Below, in pieces: positions 46,950-58,599 of a DNA stretch of 64,000 nt; position 1 is the stretch's first letter, and the number at the start of each line of letters is the position of its first letter. Source of the stretch: Sclerodactyla briareus (lineage: Eukaryota; Echinodermata; Holothuroidea; Dendrochirotida; Sclerodactylidae); NCBI GenBank assembly GCA_026419785.1, contig JAODTK010000489.1, positions 307,062-371,061 on the forward strand, written 5' to 3'. The notes beneath the pieces were generated by a model, which made no database searches, was not told the DNA's origin, and worked only from the letters and a program-made list of their open reading frames with translations. The position numbers were made by a program, and so were the translations under genes.

Positions 46950-48514
46950 TTAAAGTTTTTTAGGGATAGTACACCTGGTATATACTAACATTCCATAAAC
47001 TGTGTAGAATTCAGCACTCTGTCAACACTTTCGCCATCACCTCTGAAACGCCTCTAAACGAGTTTGATTTTTCACTGCCGTGTTTAGGATTTACCGCGTT
47101 CTGATCTGTGGTACACCAACTGAAAGGGAAAAGTGAAAGTTTTTACTTGAGTGTCGGGAAAAAAAGACGCTTCTTGTTGGCAACCCTTCAGCTGGAGTGC
47201 GTAGTTCCGGCAAGCAGCTGGTGTCTAGGGAGGTCCCCTCTACCCGAACTAGTGCACAGAGATTCAAATAACCGGATCCGGGTCCCCCTGCGACCCCCCC
47301 TCTAGTCCATGTGCAAGAGCCCTGCTCAGGCGGAACAGGTGAGTCGGGAATCGCTAATAAATAATACCTCGTCCTTTTGTATTTTCGAGTTCATGATACG
47401 CTGGAGAACACGAAATATAGACTAGAAAAAACCGCATCGGTTATGCGAGTCAGTGGTCAAGGAAAATATGATCCTTGTCTATGGGCCTCAGGTAGGCCGG
47501 TTATGATAAGCCTGGCGGAGGGATAAAATGGAAATTATTGTGAAACGGTTAATGTGAACATTAATATGATTTACAGCAGGTACAGAATTCAGACAATGCG
47601 TAATGGAGCAAAATGAGAAAGCAACGGGGGGAATTTGAGTCGAAAAACCGAAGGAGACCATATAACACACAGTGTTGAAACTTGAAAGCCTTATATTTCA
47701 ATCGGCCCAAAATACAAAGGTTCCGACGCGCCGATAAGGAGAAGCGAAAAAACAACCCCCACCAAAAAAACGGGTATTTTATTGTTAGAGGGACGTACAG
47801 AAAGGAGGAGTGCTAGAAGTCTATGGCAGCGGCAGTGCGTTCTCTTCTACAAGCAGCAGATAAATGTAAAACAATGTCCTGGTAATGATATAAAATTATG
47901 AACGGCTCTGGAGTATTTCAGCAACAGAGCGAGAGAGAGTGGGGATCATTGCGTCGTTGCTGTTTCATCCAATGGTGACTTTTGGGATGCAATTCGAGCC
48001 GCGTCCTACTGCATGGCGACGTAATCCAAAAAGAAGAAAGGAACCCCAAACCTCGCAGTGTCATAGCCGTTGATTGGATTGGATTTATAATTAGGTAAGA
48101 TGCTGTACGAATGACATACGATTGAACCCCTTGATGAGCGTAACTTGGATCACTGAGAAGACCATGTGCATACAATACAGATGTCAGTGGTCCCATGGAC
48201 AGATCCTTGCGGCGTTTCCGATGGACAACGGGAGGCCATTGATGTCAAAAACGACCAATTTCAACTCGACATCAGATGTCTCCGATCTTAAGTGTATGAT
48301 TTAAACCTTTGTAGAGCTGACACCACATCTATCTGAGACGCTCGGTCATATATGAATAAATTATAGTTTCAAACGCAGCTGGGTGTCCAATAAAATCAGG
48401 ATTGCCCGATTCCTTGTTCCAATGCATGCCAACAAGTCATCGTCAACCTTCACAAGGCGCTGTCAGTATGATTAGAAGAAGTAGAACTGACGACACGCAT
48501 ATTGAATGAAGGAG
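46950..48514. other. Intergenic stretch, no gene seen
   Basis: About 1.5 kb. Open frames up to 92 codons with no recognisable product. Confidence 0.4.
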
Positions 48515-49420
48515 TGAAATGCTAGCCACTTTTCAGTTTGCTTACACCAGCAATATGGAACATATTGTGTTCACAAAAAAAGGTGACATTTTGACTGCTG
48601 GTGACCTCAAATGAACCCTTGATTTGACCCTGATGACATCGGATCCATTTACTTATGATGATACGAGGACCACAGAGAGGCTCGTCGTCAAGCTTTTCGA
48701 GTTATCGTATATTACAGCAATTAATCGGAATATCCAATTTTTTTTAATGGAAGCGAGTGAAATGTTAGAACAATTTGCGTTGCTTGGACAACATTCTTGA
48801 CATATTGTGTTCTCAAGGTACCCATATATGAACCCTGTGGACCTCAAAATGCCCCTCCAATTTGACCCTGAACAATCGGTCCATTACTCATGATGATAAG
48901 AGGACCACAGTATGAGCTCTGTGCGACAATTGCTTTCGAGTTATCGTATGTAAGGCAATTAATCGAAAGATCCATTTTTTATGAAAGCGAGTGTGAAATG
49001 TTAGCACAATTTGCAGTTTGCTTGGACCAATCATTCTGACATAATGGGTTCACAATGGTACCCATATATTGACCCTGTGACCTCAAAATGACCCCGTGAT
49101 TTGACCATGATACAATCGGTCCATTTACTCATGAGGCTACGAGGACCCAGATTATGAGCTCTGTTGACAATGTCTTTTTCGAGTTATCGTATTTACAGCA
49201 ATTATAGAAATATCAATTTTTTGAATGGAAAGCGAGGGAAATGTTGCCACAATTTGCAATTTGCTTGGACCAATCATTCTGACATATTGTGTTCCAATGG
49301 TACCCATATCTTGACCCTGTGACCTCAAAAATGACCTTGATTGGGACCAGGATACAATCGGGTCCATTTAATCATGATGCTACGAGGACCACAGTATGAG
49401 CTCTGTTCAGGCAATAAATG
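48515..49420. repeat. About four tandem units, period about 240 bp
   Basis: The word GTGACCTCAAAATG recurs at about 48600, 48837, 49078 and 49319. Each is followed by TTGACC, ATCGGTCCATTTACTCATGA, ACGAGGACCACAG, GAGTTATCGTAT, ACAGCAATTAAT, AATTTGC, TTGCTTGGACCAATCATTCT and GACATATTGTGTTC. Units differ by scattered 1-base indels. Non-coding satellite-like array. Confidence 0.92.
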
Positions 49421-49424
49421 AAAT

Positions 49425-50425
49425 ATAAATTTTTCACCAATTCGAATTCTATCCCAACATTGAAAACGGTCCAATACCAAAGACAATAGGCAGAGAGGGT
49501 TATTATGCTCCTGGTTATCTACAGATTAACATCTCTCATTCTTGTCTCCTCTGGTCAACACCTTCGTTGTACTCTGGCAAATCCATGCACAATTGACGCT
49601 GCCAGGGGACCCGGAGTTCCACGAAATCAATTAACAAATGAAAAAACGTAGCAGAAGTTCAGTTTCTCGGCAACGGATGTATCATAAGGTTACCCCGCTC
49701 AGGCATGTACAGACGCAGTACAGTTTGAAAAAAGACGGCGCCACAGGGGAATGTTTCAACGAATCGTCAAACCTCAAGTTCTACTGCCATTCAACGACTC
49801 ATGGATTAGTATACGCCAAGACAGCCATTGTTTTTTTTTTTTTTTTGGGGGGGGGGGGTTAGTGGGGGGGGGCGGGAGGGAATAATCGAGATGCGTTTAT
49901 TCACGTAACAACTAGACATGTGCGGGCGCCCACGTGTATATCCCAGCTTTTGAGGACAATCATTGGGAAGAAGATCTAGCACCCAGAGAGACCTTCAGGT
50001 GGTCAGAAAAACAAGATAGCCTTCATTCCACCAAGTTTTGTTGCTATCCATGATTGCCGAACGTCACATAAATTATGCAAATGTGACCACGATAATCCTT
50101 GACATTGACCGTGTCGAGACAAATGTAGCCCCCATCACCAAGTTTCGTTCACAATTGACAAAGTTTAGAAAATCGTAAATTTAACCTCCGATGGACCTTG
50201 TGAAATTACCTCCACATTTTCGGGATCAAACTATAGTGACTATCACCAAGTCCGTCTAACTTGAAAATTTGGGAGTAATTACGCAATAATTGCGGCCCCA
50301 GCATGGCCAGTGAAGCCCTCTTTCGAACTCATTCGAGGTTTTCCACTAGGGCGGACACGGGTACGATGTGCAGATCAAGCGGATATATATAAAGCGTTGA
50401 AGAGTATTGCGCTAACGCTTGAAGT
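49425..50425. other. Stretch with an ancient interspersed repeat, no gene seen
   Basis: Between about 50000 and 50290 two loose units share CACCAAGTTT, then a TTGACA or GACCTTG word. This is the same vocabulary as the 52800 repeat. A poly-T/poly-G run lies at 49830-49875. Confidence 0.4.
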
Positions 50426-50429
50426 TTTC

Positions 50430-50512
50430 CGGCGGGGCGGCGGCGGCGGAGAGGTTGGGACGTGGCGGAGGAGGCGGAGGACTGCGGGTGGAGGCGGCGG
50501 CGGCTAATACAG
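50430..50512. repeat. GGC/GGA trinucleotide-rich segment
   Basis: Imperfect GGCGGA and GGC repeats over about 80 bp, with G-quadruplex potential. The Gly/Arg runs in overlapping frames are artefacts. Confidence 0.8.
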
Positions 50513-50514
50513 TG

Positions 50515-51234
50515 TCGCGGGGGTATAGTGGGACCATCTTTTTTTTTGGTACCTTCGCCTTTTCACTCATATTCACTGCCCAAGTACCGCGGATTCTGTA
50601 TAAGAAAAATTGGTTGATTCTAAACGAATTCTATCGAAACACTATTATAGAGGAGTCATACCTCCTCCTTACCAGCCTGTACAGCTAGTAATTAAAATTA
50701 CTGTTGTTTGGTAATGATGGAACAATTAATCACAAAATTCTACTGTGTTTCATCACAGTGTCGGTATTTTGTCAGTTTCCAGGAATACGGGGCAAGGCAA
50801 TGAGCTGCCTGCCTAACTGAAACATTGCTATCGATTTTTGGATCGAATGCCTCTAATTGTTCAGTTTGTTTCATCTTCGCGCCGCACTAGTGAATTGACA
50901 ATGAAAGTAGTGAAAGGTCTGACAAATGTGTTAGAGAATATTCACCGAAAAATGTGTTTTAATTTTGGAAATTAAGCTTTCACAGCTGCTTGGCGACGTA
51001 ATCGAGTAGTTCTACCACATGCACATCGGATCTCTTAGTAACCACGAGGACAACCCCAAGCCTGAAAAAATGAACAAGAATGGGAATTAATATGTCTCTG
51101 ATAATATAAATTCAGGGAGCCATTTAGGGATCAATTTACCGGGGATAAATAAAAAAAAGAGTTACATTATGGTACACACATGACTGCAATTCAAAGGCTC
51201 TACTATGGCGCGAAGATGAGAGGAGAATCTTATC
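50515..51234. other. Stretch with no gene seen
   Basis: Nothing recognised. Confidence 0.4.
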
Positions 51235-52045
51235 AAAACAAATATATATCATTCAAACACTCAAAAATATATGAACCTATAGGAAATTAATTTGTTGCAA
51301 AAGTGGGGGAATATGTTATCAAAGTAGTAAATATATATTTATCCACACTCAAAAATATATGTATTCTAGGAAGTTAATTATGTTGGCAAGGTTAGTAATA
51401 TTCAACAAAAGTATATGTTCGAAGAAAAATATTTTTTAGTTCAGAATGGGGTAACGAAAAATATATTTTCAATGGTAAATAATATCTATGACAAGAAACT
51501 TTTACCCAACACGGATATTGTTGAACAAAAAAAGATGTTCCGAACCAAAAAGAAAAAAAGAAGAAAGAAAGAAGGAGAAGAAGAAGAGAAAAAAGAGGAA
51601 GAAATAAAAAAATATATATATTGTATATATATATATTATATAGGAGATATTAATGTGGAGGAGCAAACCAAACTGTCGTTGCCAACACTCCAACATATGT
51701 TTCGTTGCAACTTGCAAACATTTAGGGTTTTTTGCAAACAATTAGTTGTTGCAGATAAAATATATCTACATTTTTTTCAGTGGGAAAATTATTCCTTTTA
51801 AGAACAATTTCCTCTATCGAAACAAACAATAAGAAACTTACGTTGATAATATATTTTTTCGTTGACGAAAAAATAATTGTGAAGAGCCAACTTAATTTTC
51901 GTTGCCCCAAAATATATTGTTGTTAAACATATTAGGGTTACAAAATATATTGTTTGCAATGAGATAGAGTCTGATGTTATTTTCTTTCATTGGGAAACTT
52001 ATTGCTTTCACGAACAATTTGTCCATCGAAACATATTTTGTGCTT
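51235..52045. repeat. AT-rich diverged tandem repeats with AAATATATT words
   Basis: Two short units near 51240 and 51330 share CACTCAAAAATATATG and GGAAATTAATT/GGAAGTTAATT. Two longer units (about 51658-51830 and 51885-52045) share GTCGTTGCC or TTCGTTGCC, TTAGGGTT, GTTTGCAAACAA or TTGTTTGCAA, CAGTGGGAAAA or CATTGGGAAAC, GAACAATTT and TCGAAACA. The 128-codon frame at 51415-51801 is Lys/Glu/Ile-rich because of the composition and has no domain. Confidence 0.55.
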
Positions 52046-52049
52046 CCGA

Positions 52050-52795
52050 AATATTTTAGAGGGGAACAATCTTTTTCCCCTTGTGAACAAATATTTCCAC
52101 AATCAGGAACATTCTTGATTGGGCCATATATTTTAAACAAATAGATAAGTAGTATATTTCTTCCTGTCAATATACCCTCTCCGCGCGCCATAGCATCTGA
52201 TCAAATCGCCGAACTACCTACATCGTTCTGACTGGGAACTTGCTGGAAATATATTTAATAAGCGCTAGTCGAAACGTATGATAGCTGCGGACGGCAAAAA
52301 ATTGCCTGTGGCGAAGTACACTGACATGTTTTCCACCATCCAAATTTAATGTCCATATATAATTGACCTTTACTGACATCTGTATAACCTTGGGATGGCT
52401 TGGAACAGGTCTAACACATAGCCTAATAGTTGCTATCAGTGCCCAGCACAAAGTAGCCAACTAACTCATTTTAGGCCTGTATATCAGCTATATCGAACCC
52501 AACAAAACTTTAGTGCACCCACGCACAAGCTCTAGGGCCTGGAGCAGTGAACATGAGGAACACATATGGATCCACAATGGAAAGTTCTAGCCAACAAATA
52601 CATCATCGAGGAGGTAATGACAGATCTTCCACAGAAATGCATATTATCCCCCCTCCCCCGATTGTCTGTATTCCAGCCACCTTCAGGCTGAAGACAAATA
52701 TTAAACAGTCCCAGCTGGACAGGCACGCCAACCTGCAGCTCGAGGGAGTAATATAACGCGAACCACTCTCACGCGGAGAGTCAATGGGAGCGGGC
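52050..52795. other. Stretch with no gene seen
   Basis: A frame near 52561 opening MDPQWKVLANKYIIEE ends at a GAGGAG|GTAATG donor-like site. With no recognisable family and no matching acceptor it is not called an exon. Confidence 0.3.
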
Positions 52796-52799
52796 TCTG

Positions 52800-53130
52800 T
52801 GGGTAGACAAAATTGGGGTAATTATTGGATTTAATAAAAATCTAACCACACTATGCAAAAGCAGAATGGAACGAGCCTAGCCAGTGGCATGCTCAATCCA
52901 CCCACCAAGTTTCGACCTGACTGCATGTACGGTTCAAAAGACGAATGATACTTTTGGGGTAATTGATTGGGATGTAATTAAAATTCATCACACTATACAA
53001 ACAACAAAAATGTAACTCAGCCTAGCCAGTGGTATGCTACATCCACCCACCAAGTTTCAACCTGATCGCATGTATGTTCAGACCGTTACGAATGAACGTG
53101 ACGAACGAAACGGACGAACGAACACGAACT
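52800..53130. repeat. Two tandem units of about 144 bp, then an ACGAACGA tail
   Basis: Units near 52813 and 52957 share TGGGGTAATT, CACACTATGCAAA or CACACTATACAAA, CAGCCTAGCCAGTGG-type words, CCACCCACCAAGTTTC and GACCTGACTGCATGTA or AACCTGATCGCATGTA. The array ends in degenerate ACGAACGAAACG repeats. Similar CACCAAGTTTC units occur in sea-urchin intergenic DNA (general knowledge, not checked here). Confidence 0.8.
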
Positions 53131-53134
53131 AACA

Positions 53135-54224
53135 CAGAAAAGCGAAACGACGAAAGAAACTGACGGAGAGGCATGATGATTTGTAGAGCAGCTCACCAGC
53201 AGCTAAAAACACTACAGTATCGTCTCGCGGAATCTAGCGAGCAAAGGCGGTGCCATTTGTATGATACTGCGACGAAAACTGTTCTACGATATATTGAAAT
53301 CAATAAGCTATTGTACTGGCTTTATGATGTCGATTATACCGGTACCGTAATTGATATCGAATAGCGTTTGGACGATTTTTCTCGTGACCTCAATGAAACG
53401 CCGCCATCGAGGTGTCGATCAGAATAATTCACCACTGACATATACCGAAGGGAACGAGAGGGTCCACTTATTAGATTTTGGGTGTGACGCATTGTTGACG
53501 CAACAATGTCTCGAAAGGGCAAACTCCTCATAGCCCCCCCCCCCTTCCCTCCCGCATAGACCCAAACCATCAAATAAGGGAATTGACTGCCTCTGTTGAC
53601 GACCACATTGTAGCAGAAAAAATCATTGAAGCACAAAAGTACGTCAAGGCCGGGTCGGTGAAAACAGGGAAATTGTTTCAAAAACGGAGTGGATGTTTTC
53701 GGTATGCTATATTGCACAAAAGGTCTCGCCCAATCTCAGATCGTCATCAGTTAGTTGAGGACCCCCCCCCCCCCACCTTCACGAACAATCCCTCTTACGC
53801 AACTGACCCAATCACGATACAGTAAATTCGTTGATTATGCTCGAACGAATACCTAGCCAGATACACTTGCTAATATGCAAACGAGGCCACCTCGGTCCGA
53901 CGCCTTCAATACGACGAAACTACGTTTTCATCATTATTGAAATTACACTTAAAATATTACCTTATTCTCTTCTCCCCGACCACGTATATAGTGTTTACTT
54001 AACACCGAAGTCGTCAACATTCATGTTCCTCAGTTGAAATGTGACTTATAGAATGGTCGTTAGAGCGTCGTTCCAAGTAGTACTGAAGTCACTTACTGGA
54101 GAGCTATTTTGCCTCAAATACAAATCGGGAATGCCGATTACTGGGATACGGAAGCTCAAAACTGCATTTAATTGTTGCCCATTCCAGTTGGGACCTGCAC
54201 AGGGACGGGATTAGTTTGGACTTT
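53135..54224. other. Stretch with no gene seen
   Basis: Open frames up to 127 codons overlap on both strands between C-runs at 53536 and 53763. None has a recognisable motif. Confidence 0.35.
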
Positions 54225-54415
54225 ACGCAATGTACTTGCCGTACCACTGCGTACATTGCAGTGACTCATTTCCTACCTCATGGCTAGCGCAGCTTCGCCG
54301 GTACCACCCCAGTCCAGGCCGGTCCGCTTGCCCTGGGATGCTAAGTGATTGGAAGCGACGGGTGGACGCTACTACTCGGTGCCTTCCAGGCAAGTACCAC
54401 GATGAGCGATGAGTA
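54225..54415 (+). repeat. Three-member interspersed family, copy 3
   Basis: Shares GGCCGGTCCGCTTGCCCTGG, GCTAAGTGATTGGAAGCGAC, GGGTGG, CTCGGTGCCTTCCAGGCAAG and TACCACGATGA with copies at 15345 and 31445. Truncated at its 5' side relative to those. Confidence 0.65.
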
Positions 54416-54419
54416 GAAA

Positions 54420-54912
54420 ATGGGTGTAGACGTGTCACCTAATGACACTCAACATTTTGTGTTTGTTTTTCAAAAAAAAAAAACGCCTTTCACGACATGC
54501 GGGTATTCGTCTTCTATACTTCATAATATCGTAAGAAAACCCATATGGCATTACTCAACGGTCATTTGTGGGCGATTCTACAATCTCATCCCCGGGAGGG
54601 GGACGGGTCTTCATCGCATTTATCAATTCCTTACCTTATTATTCAGGTATATAGTCCAGCAATCAATAAGATGGACCACGCTCCGAGTCCCAAATACTTA
54701 ATCGCTTGGTAATTAATTGTCACGCTAAATTCAGAAATTGGGTAGAGGCATGTCTCCAAATATCTCGCTTGAAATTTACATACCGACTACAGCCTTGAAT
54801 TTTCGATTTAAGTTTGTCAAAACTCTCAGCTGCATGAGAATAAACGGTCTGCATTGTTCTATGTAGTATAATATATGCTTATGATTTAAACTAATAACGC
54901 CGCGACCAATGT
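54420..54912. other. Stretch with no gene seen
   Basis: Nothing recognised. Confidence 0.4.
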
Positions 54913-54913
54913 G

Positions 54914-55191
54914 GTAGTACTGAGAGATTCGTCTTGAGGGGGGGAGGGGGGCGTTGAGCGGTCGGGACCCCGGAAAGTGCGTCCTCATTCATATCCCACC
55001 CTCCTATTGGGCAAATAAATGCACTCATATATGACCCTAGGCACATACTCCGTGCAAAGTTGATGACCAACGCTGTGAAAATTCTTACTGCAGTAAACAA
55101 GGTGCTTTTGTGTGTGTGTAAGTTGTAACGACGCACTCACATGGGTCTAGGGTGGGGTTCTGACCCCTCCCACCTCTACGAACGCCACTGA
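54914..55191 (-). mobile_element. MITE-like family GGCGTACC, copy 3 (minus)
   Basis: The minus strand begins ATCAGTGGCGTTCG near 55191 and carries GGTCAGAACC, GGGTCATATATGAGTGCATT, GCACTTTCCGGGGTCCC and a C-run. It ends with CAAGACGAATCTCTCAGTAC near 54914. The interior is diverged, with a short TGTG run. Confidence 0.72.
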
Positions 55192-55194
55192 TCG

Positions 55195-55784
55195 TGACAA
55201 TCCAACAGGGTTAACGTATCTGGCAGTGATAGAATTGGCCGAGAATTCCCCTAGTAAGCTATTAAATGCTTGAAATAGACCCCAAGTATGAAATTACATG
55301 ATATATGGTTTGATTCAATCGGATGAGAAACAAAACAGTCGTTCGTGCATATACACGTACCATACTATCCAACGCCGGCCTTTTTCCCGCAGGGCAAGAT
55401 TTTCCCGGTCGTTCCGCGTAGGGCTATGCGATCGTATACCAATCATTTTCCGTCCTCTGTCGTTATTGGCTACCGTAGTGGTTTTACCAAGTCGATGCCG
55501 CAGTCACCCCACTGATTTTTCTTACCAATATGCATCGCCTGATATAATCTCTGTTGGAGCTGCCATCAATACAAGTTTTTGGCTGCTGTTTAGGTTTCAC
55601 AGATCAAAATGAACCAGAGAAACGTAACATCAATAGATTCGGAATCTAGTTTACGCCCGAAGTTTATTCGTTAAAAGTGCGGATTCTCCGTGGATGAACG
55701 GTATCCACGGTACTTTTAGAAGCTCAGAAATGCATATAATAACCAACTGGAGGTATGAACTCATATATATTCATCATATATAAA
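55195..55784. other. Stretch with a 104-codon open frame, not recognised
   Basis: The plus-strand frame 55298-55612 has no family motif. A pyrimidine tract and CCCGCAG at about 55385-55393 looks like a 3' splice site, but the following 42 codons end in a stop and match nothing I know. Confidence 0.3.
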
Positions 55785-55961
55785 TAAGAATAATACTAAT
55801 AATAAAATAATATAATAATAATATAATAATATAATAATAATAATAATAATAAATACTATAATATCATGCGACATAATCGTAAGTACGCGGATATGGGGTG
55901 CAACATTCAGTATGGTGAGCAGGGATGGAGTTTTTTATTATTTTACTATTAATTATTATTA

Positions 55962-56002
<41 letters not shown>

Positions 56003-56026
56003 TAAATTAGTTATTATTAGTATAAA

Positions 56027-56058
<32 letters not shown>

Positions 56059-56155
56059 TCTCTGTTGTTGTTGTTGTTTATTATTATTATTATTTTCTTA
56101 TTAGTATTATTATTAATTATTATTATTATTATATTATTATTATTATTATATTTTA
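55785..56155. repeat. (AAT)n and (ATT)n microsatellite pair
   Basis: AAT-type repeats at 55785-55860 and ATT-type repeats at 55930-56155 flank a unique segment of about 70 bp, giving an inverted arrangement capable of pairing. Confidence 0.92.
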
Positions 56156-56343
56156 TTGGCGACTCGCAACATTGTGGATAATCAGGTATACTTTTCATGT
56201 TTGGCACTCCAAGGAAGCTATTCCGCTATTCATTGTGCCCCACCGCATCCCGCATACGCGCATTCTATGTATTGTACGGAGTGCAAGTACGCTTGAATTT
56301 TTTACGTTGGTATAGGAGCACATAAAGTTACATGAACTGCCTC

Positions 56344-56600
56344 GAGGGCGGCGATCATGGGGGGCGGGAACGTCGTCCCCCAATATTTTGGTTGGGGGTG
56401 GGACGCAATGCAATTTTAGCCCCCCCCCCCCCATATTTGAGCCCACACTGGTTATCCCGCATATCCATCAGCAACCGTTTTCAAACAAACTGCATAATGA
56501 CCTAAATTAGTTAATTCTGCTGCTCCATTTCCGATGTTTTGCGCGCTACGGCGCGGCGAGAATTTATGTTGTTCAGACAAATTATGTGCCGGTGGTTCTT
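56344..56600 (+). repeat. 280-bp interspersed family, copy 2 (plus)
   Basis: Direct-orientation member of the family seen inverted at 23180-23471; the order of shared words is the same. It contains the GCGCGCTACGGCGCG palindrome near 56540. Confidence 0.75.
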
Positions 56601-56730
56601 ACTTAATCATGGACGAAGTGCTCTCCTTAATTAATATCGTTTGCATAAAACTGGCTTTAACCAGCTTGAATGTTTTCCCTTCCCTATCTTACTACACAAG
56701 ATGCTGGCAACTCCCTGATAAGAAACCTCA

Positions 56731-57823
56731 GATAGATTAGCTATTATGGATTCTCAAAGGCATTTGATGTGGTCCTACACAATAGGTTAATTTGCCAACT
56801 TCGTGGGTATGGGATCCAGAATTCTACTTTTGATTGTGGATTACTACTTTTTGAGATCACGATTTCAAAAGTCGTGTCAGTGGTGCAAAGACAGGATGGT
56901 TCCCAACGTCATCTCGGGTGGTTCGCCAAGTTATCCACTGTCTTGGGGGGGCCACTTCTCTTTTTTACTGTTTGATCTCCAATAAGTATCTCTGGTATTC
57001 GCTTGTTTGCTGATTATTATTAATTGTATCATGTACCGGGAGTTAGGAGTGGAGTGGACTGGCTGTCCGCTTCACCCAGAACGATCTTAATGCCCTCCAT
57101 GACTGGTCAAACAAAGTGGCAAATGAAATTGACTACCGATAAGTTGCTTCATTATGAGATGTCACACTCTCGATCCCTTACCTTTATCTTATACAATTGA
57201 GGTGAACCGCTGTCTGTTGTGGCACACCATCCATATTTGGGATTAACCATTTCTGACAATCTGAAGTGGAATACTCACAAAACAAAAATCACAACCCAAT
57301 CAGCTGTAAACGCTAACTGACTCTTGGTTTATATTAGAAATTTCCCTTCTTTTGTGGGCCAATCAACAAGCTTGAGGCTTACAAAAAACCTTGTCAGACC
57401 CATATCTATATGCTCCGGCTGCCTGGGACCCCTACACCAAAAAAATTGTTGACCATCTTGAAAAAGTCCAAAGAGACAGCGCGTTCATTCTCAATGATTA
57501 CCACTCTAGAACGCCTGGCTGCGCCACGAATGGTCAACACTCTCGGTCTCGAGCCCCTCGACATCAGAACGAAAGTCCGGCGCCTCATGTGCTTTTAGAG
57601 CAGGGAATTCTTGGTCACTAACTTGTGCCTACCCATTGATGATCTTTTAGTTTTGCCGTTTTGCGTCAATCACGGCATTCCATCCAGCTCGTATTTTCTA
57701 TTATATCCTCAACAAGAACTTTACAAATACTCTCGTTTGGACAATACGGACTGGACATGGCACCTACACACATCGGTTATCCGAACATCAACAGCTTCCA
57801 AAACGCAGTTAACAACCAACTGA
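56731..57823 (+). mobile_element. CR1/Jockey-group LINE fragment, reverse transcriptase to C-terminus
   Basis: Plus-strand reading across frames gives DFSKAFDVVLHNRLICQLRG (motif A) at about 56740-56800 and GGPLLFFT (end of motif B) near 56950. A motif C region near 57005 reads FADYY instead of FADD. NKWQMKLTTDK follows near 57110, then HHPYLGLTISDNLKWNTH near 57225. YAPAAWDPYTKKIVDHLEKV and QRDSA lie near 57410-57480, then a degraded C-terminus to a stop at 57821-57823. This is a third LINE family, distinct from the other fragments. Loss of the second catalytic Asp and several frame changes mean it is not active as read. No 3' tail or endonuclease seen. Confidence 0.88.
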
Positions 57824-57829
57824 GTGCTG

Positions 57830-58599
57830 CTAAAATGAAAAATTTGTTTATCAAGTTTAGGATGCTGTGCTTACTGTTCCATGTAAGGCACGGGGACGTG
57901 CCGTTTTTCCTGCAATCAGGTGGCTGTTCAACGAAATTCCTGTGCGCTACGCGCCAACCTGTTGTGGCGCTTCCGCTGTAGAGAGTATGCGCTTGTCCGC
58001 CCCCCCCTCAATCGCCAACCCAAATATCGCCGCCTTTGATGGTGGTGCCGGAAAGGACAACAGAAAATTGCAGAGGTTCCGTATATGCATATGGACACAT
58101 AATCGCTTAATGAGGAGGATATTCCATAGAATAAAGTTGTTGTGAGGAGGCATCAACGTCGCCGTCGGTTGGCACGAATGATAAATTTGCCGATACGCAG
58201 TGCTCTTTGCCATTCGAGTTGGTTCAATTCTGTGGTCGATGCAGTCTATTCCAAATCTGAGAATCAAATACCCAGAGTAAAAAATTCAATACACCAAAAA
58301 TAAAGGAACACTCACCATCCATGCCACCTAAATGTAAGCAATTTATGGAGTCATGTCGCACACCGGCATCACGATCGTGAATGGCAGCAGTCCATGCGCA
58401 TGCGATGATTGTCGGTGGTTGGTGCTTTTCGAGAAGATATTCGATAGAAGTAAGTCGTGTTGAGGCAAACGTCCCTATAAGCACTTCGGCAATTTCATTT
58501 GGCCATTTTGCCCTATTCAGGTTGTTTGCTTTACATTTAGATTTATGGGGGGGTCTCTGTGGTGTGGAAACAGTAACTAATACCTTGCTGACATATTCA
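57830..58599. other. Stretch with no gene seen
   Basis: A C-run near 58000 with GCGCTACGCGCC near 57948 recalls the 280-bp family core, but similarity is too weak to call a third copy. Confidence 0.35.

Noticed and set aside
50430..50512. Gly/Arg-rich frame as a collagen or RGG protein
   Set aside because: Simple GGC/GGA repeat with no flanking coding signal.
55385..55520. Possible internal exon after a CCCGCAG acceptor-like site
   Set aside because: Only about 42 codons before a stop, no donor and no family resemblance.
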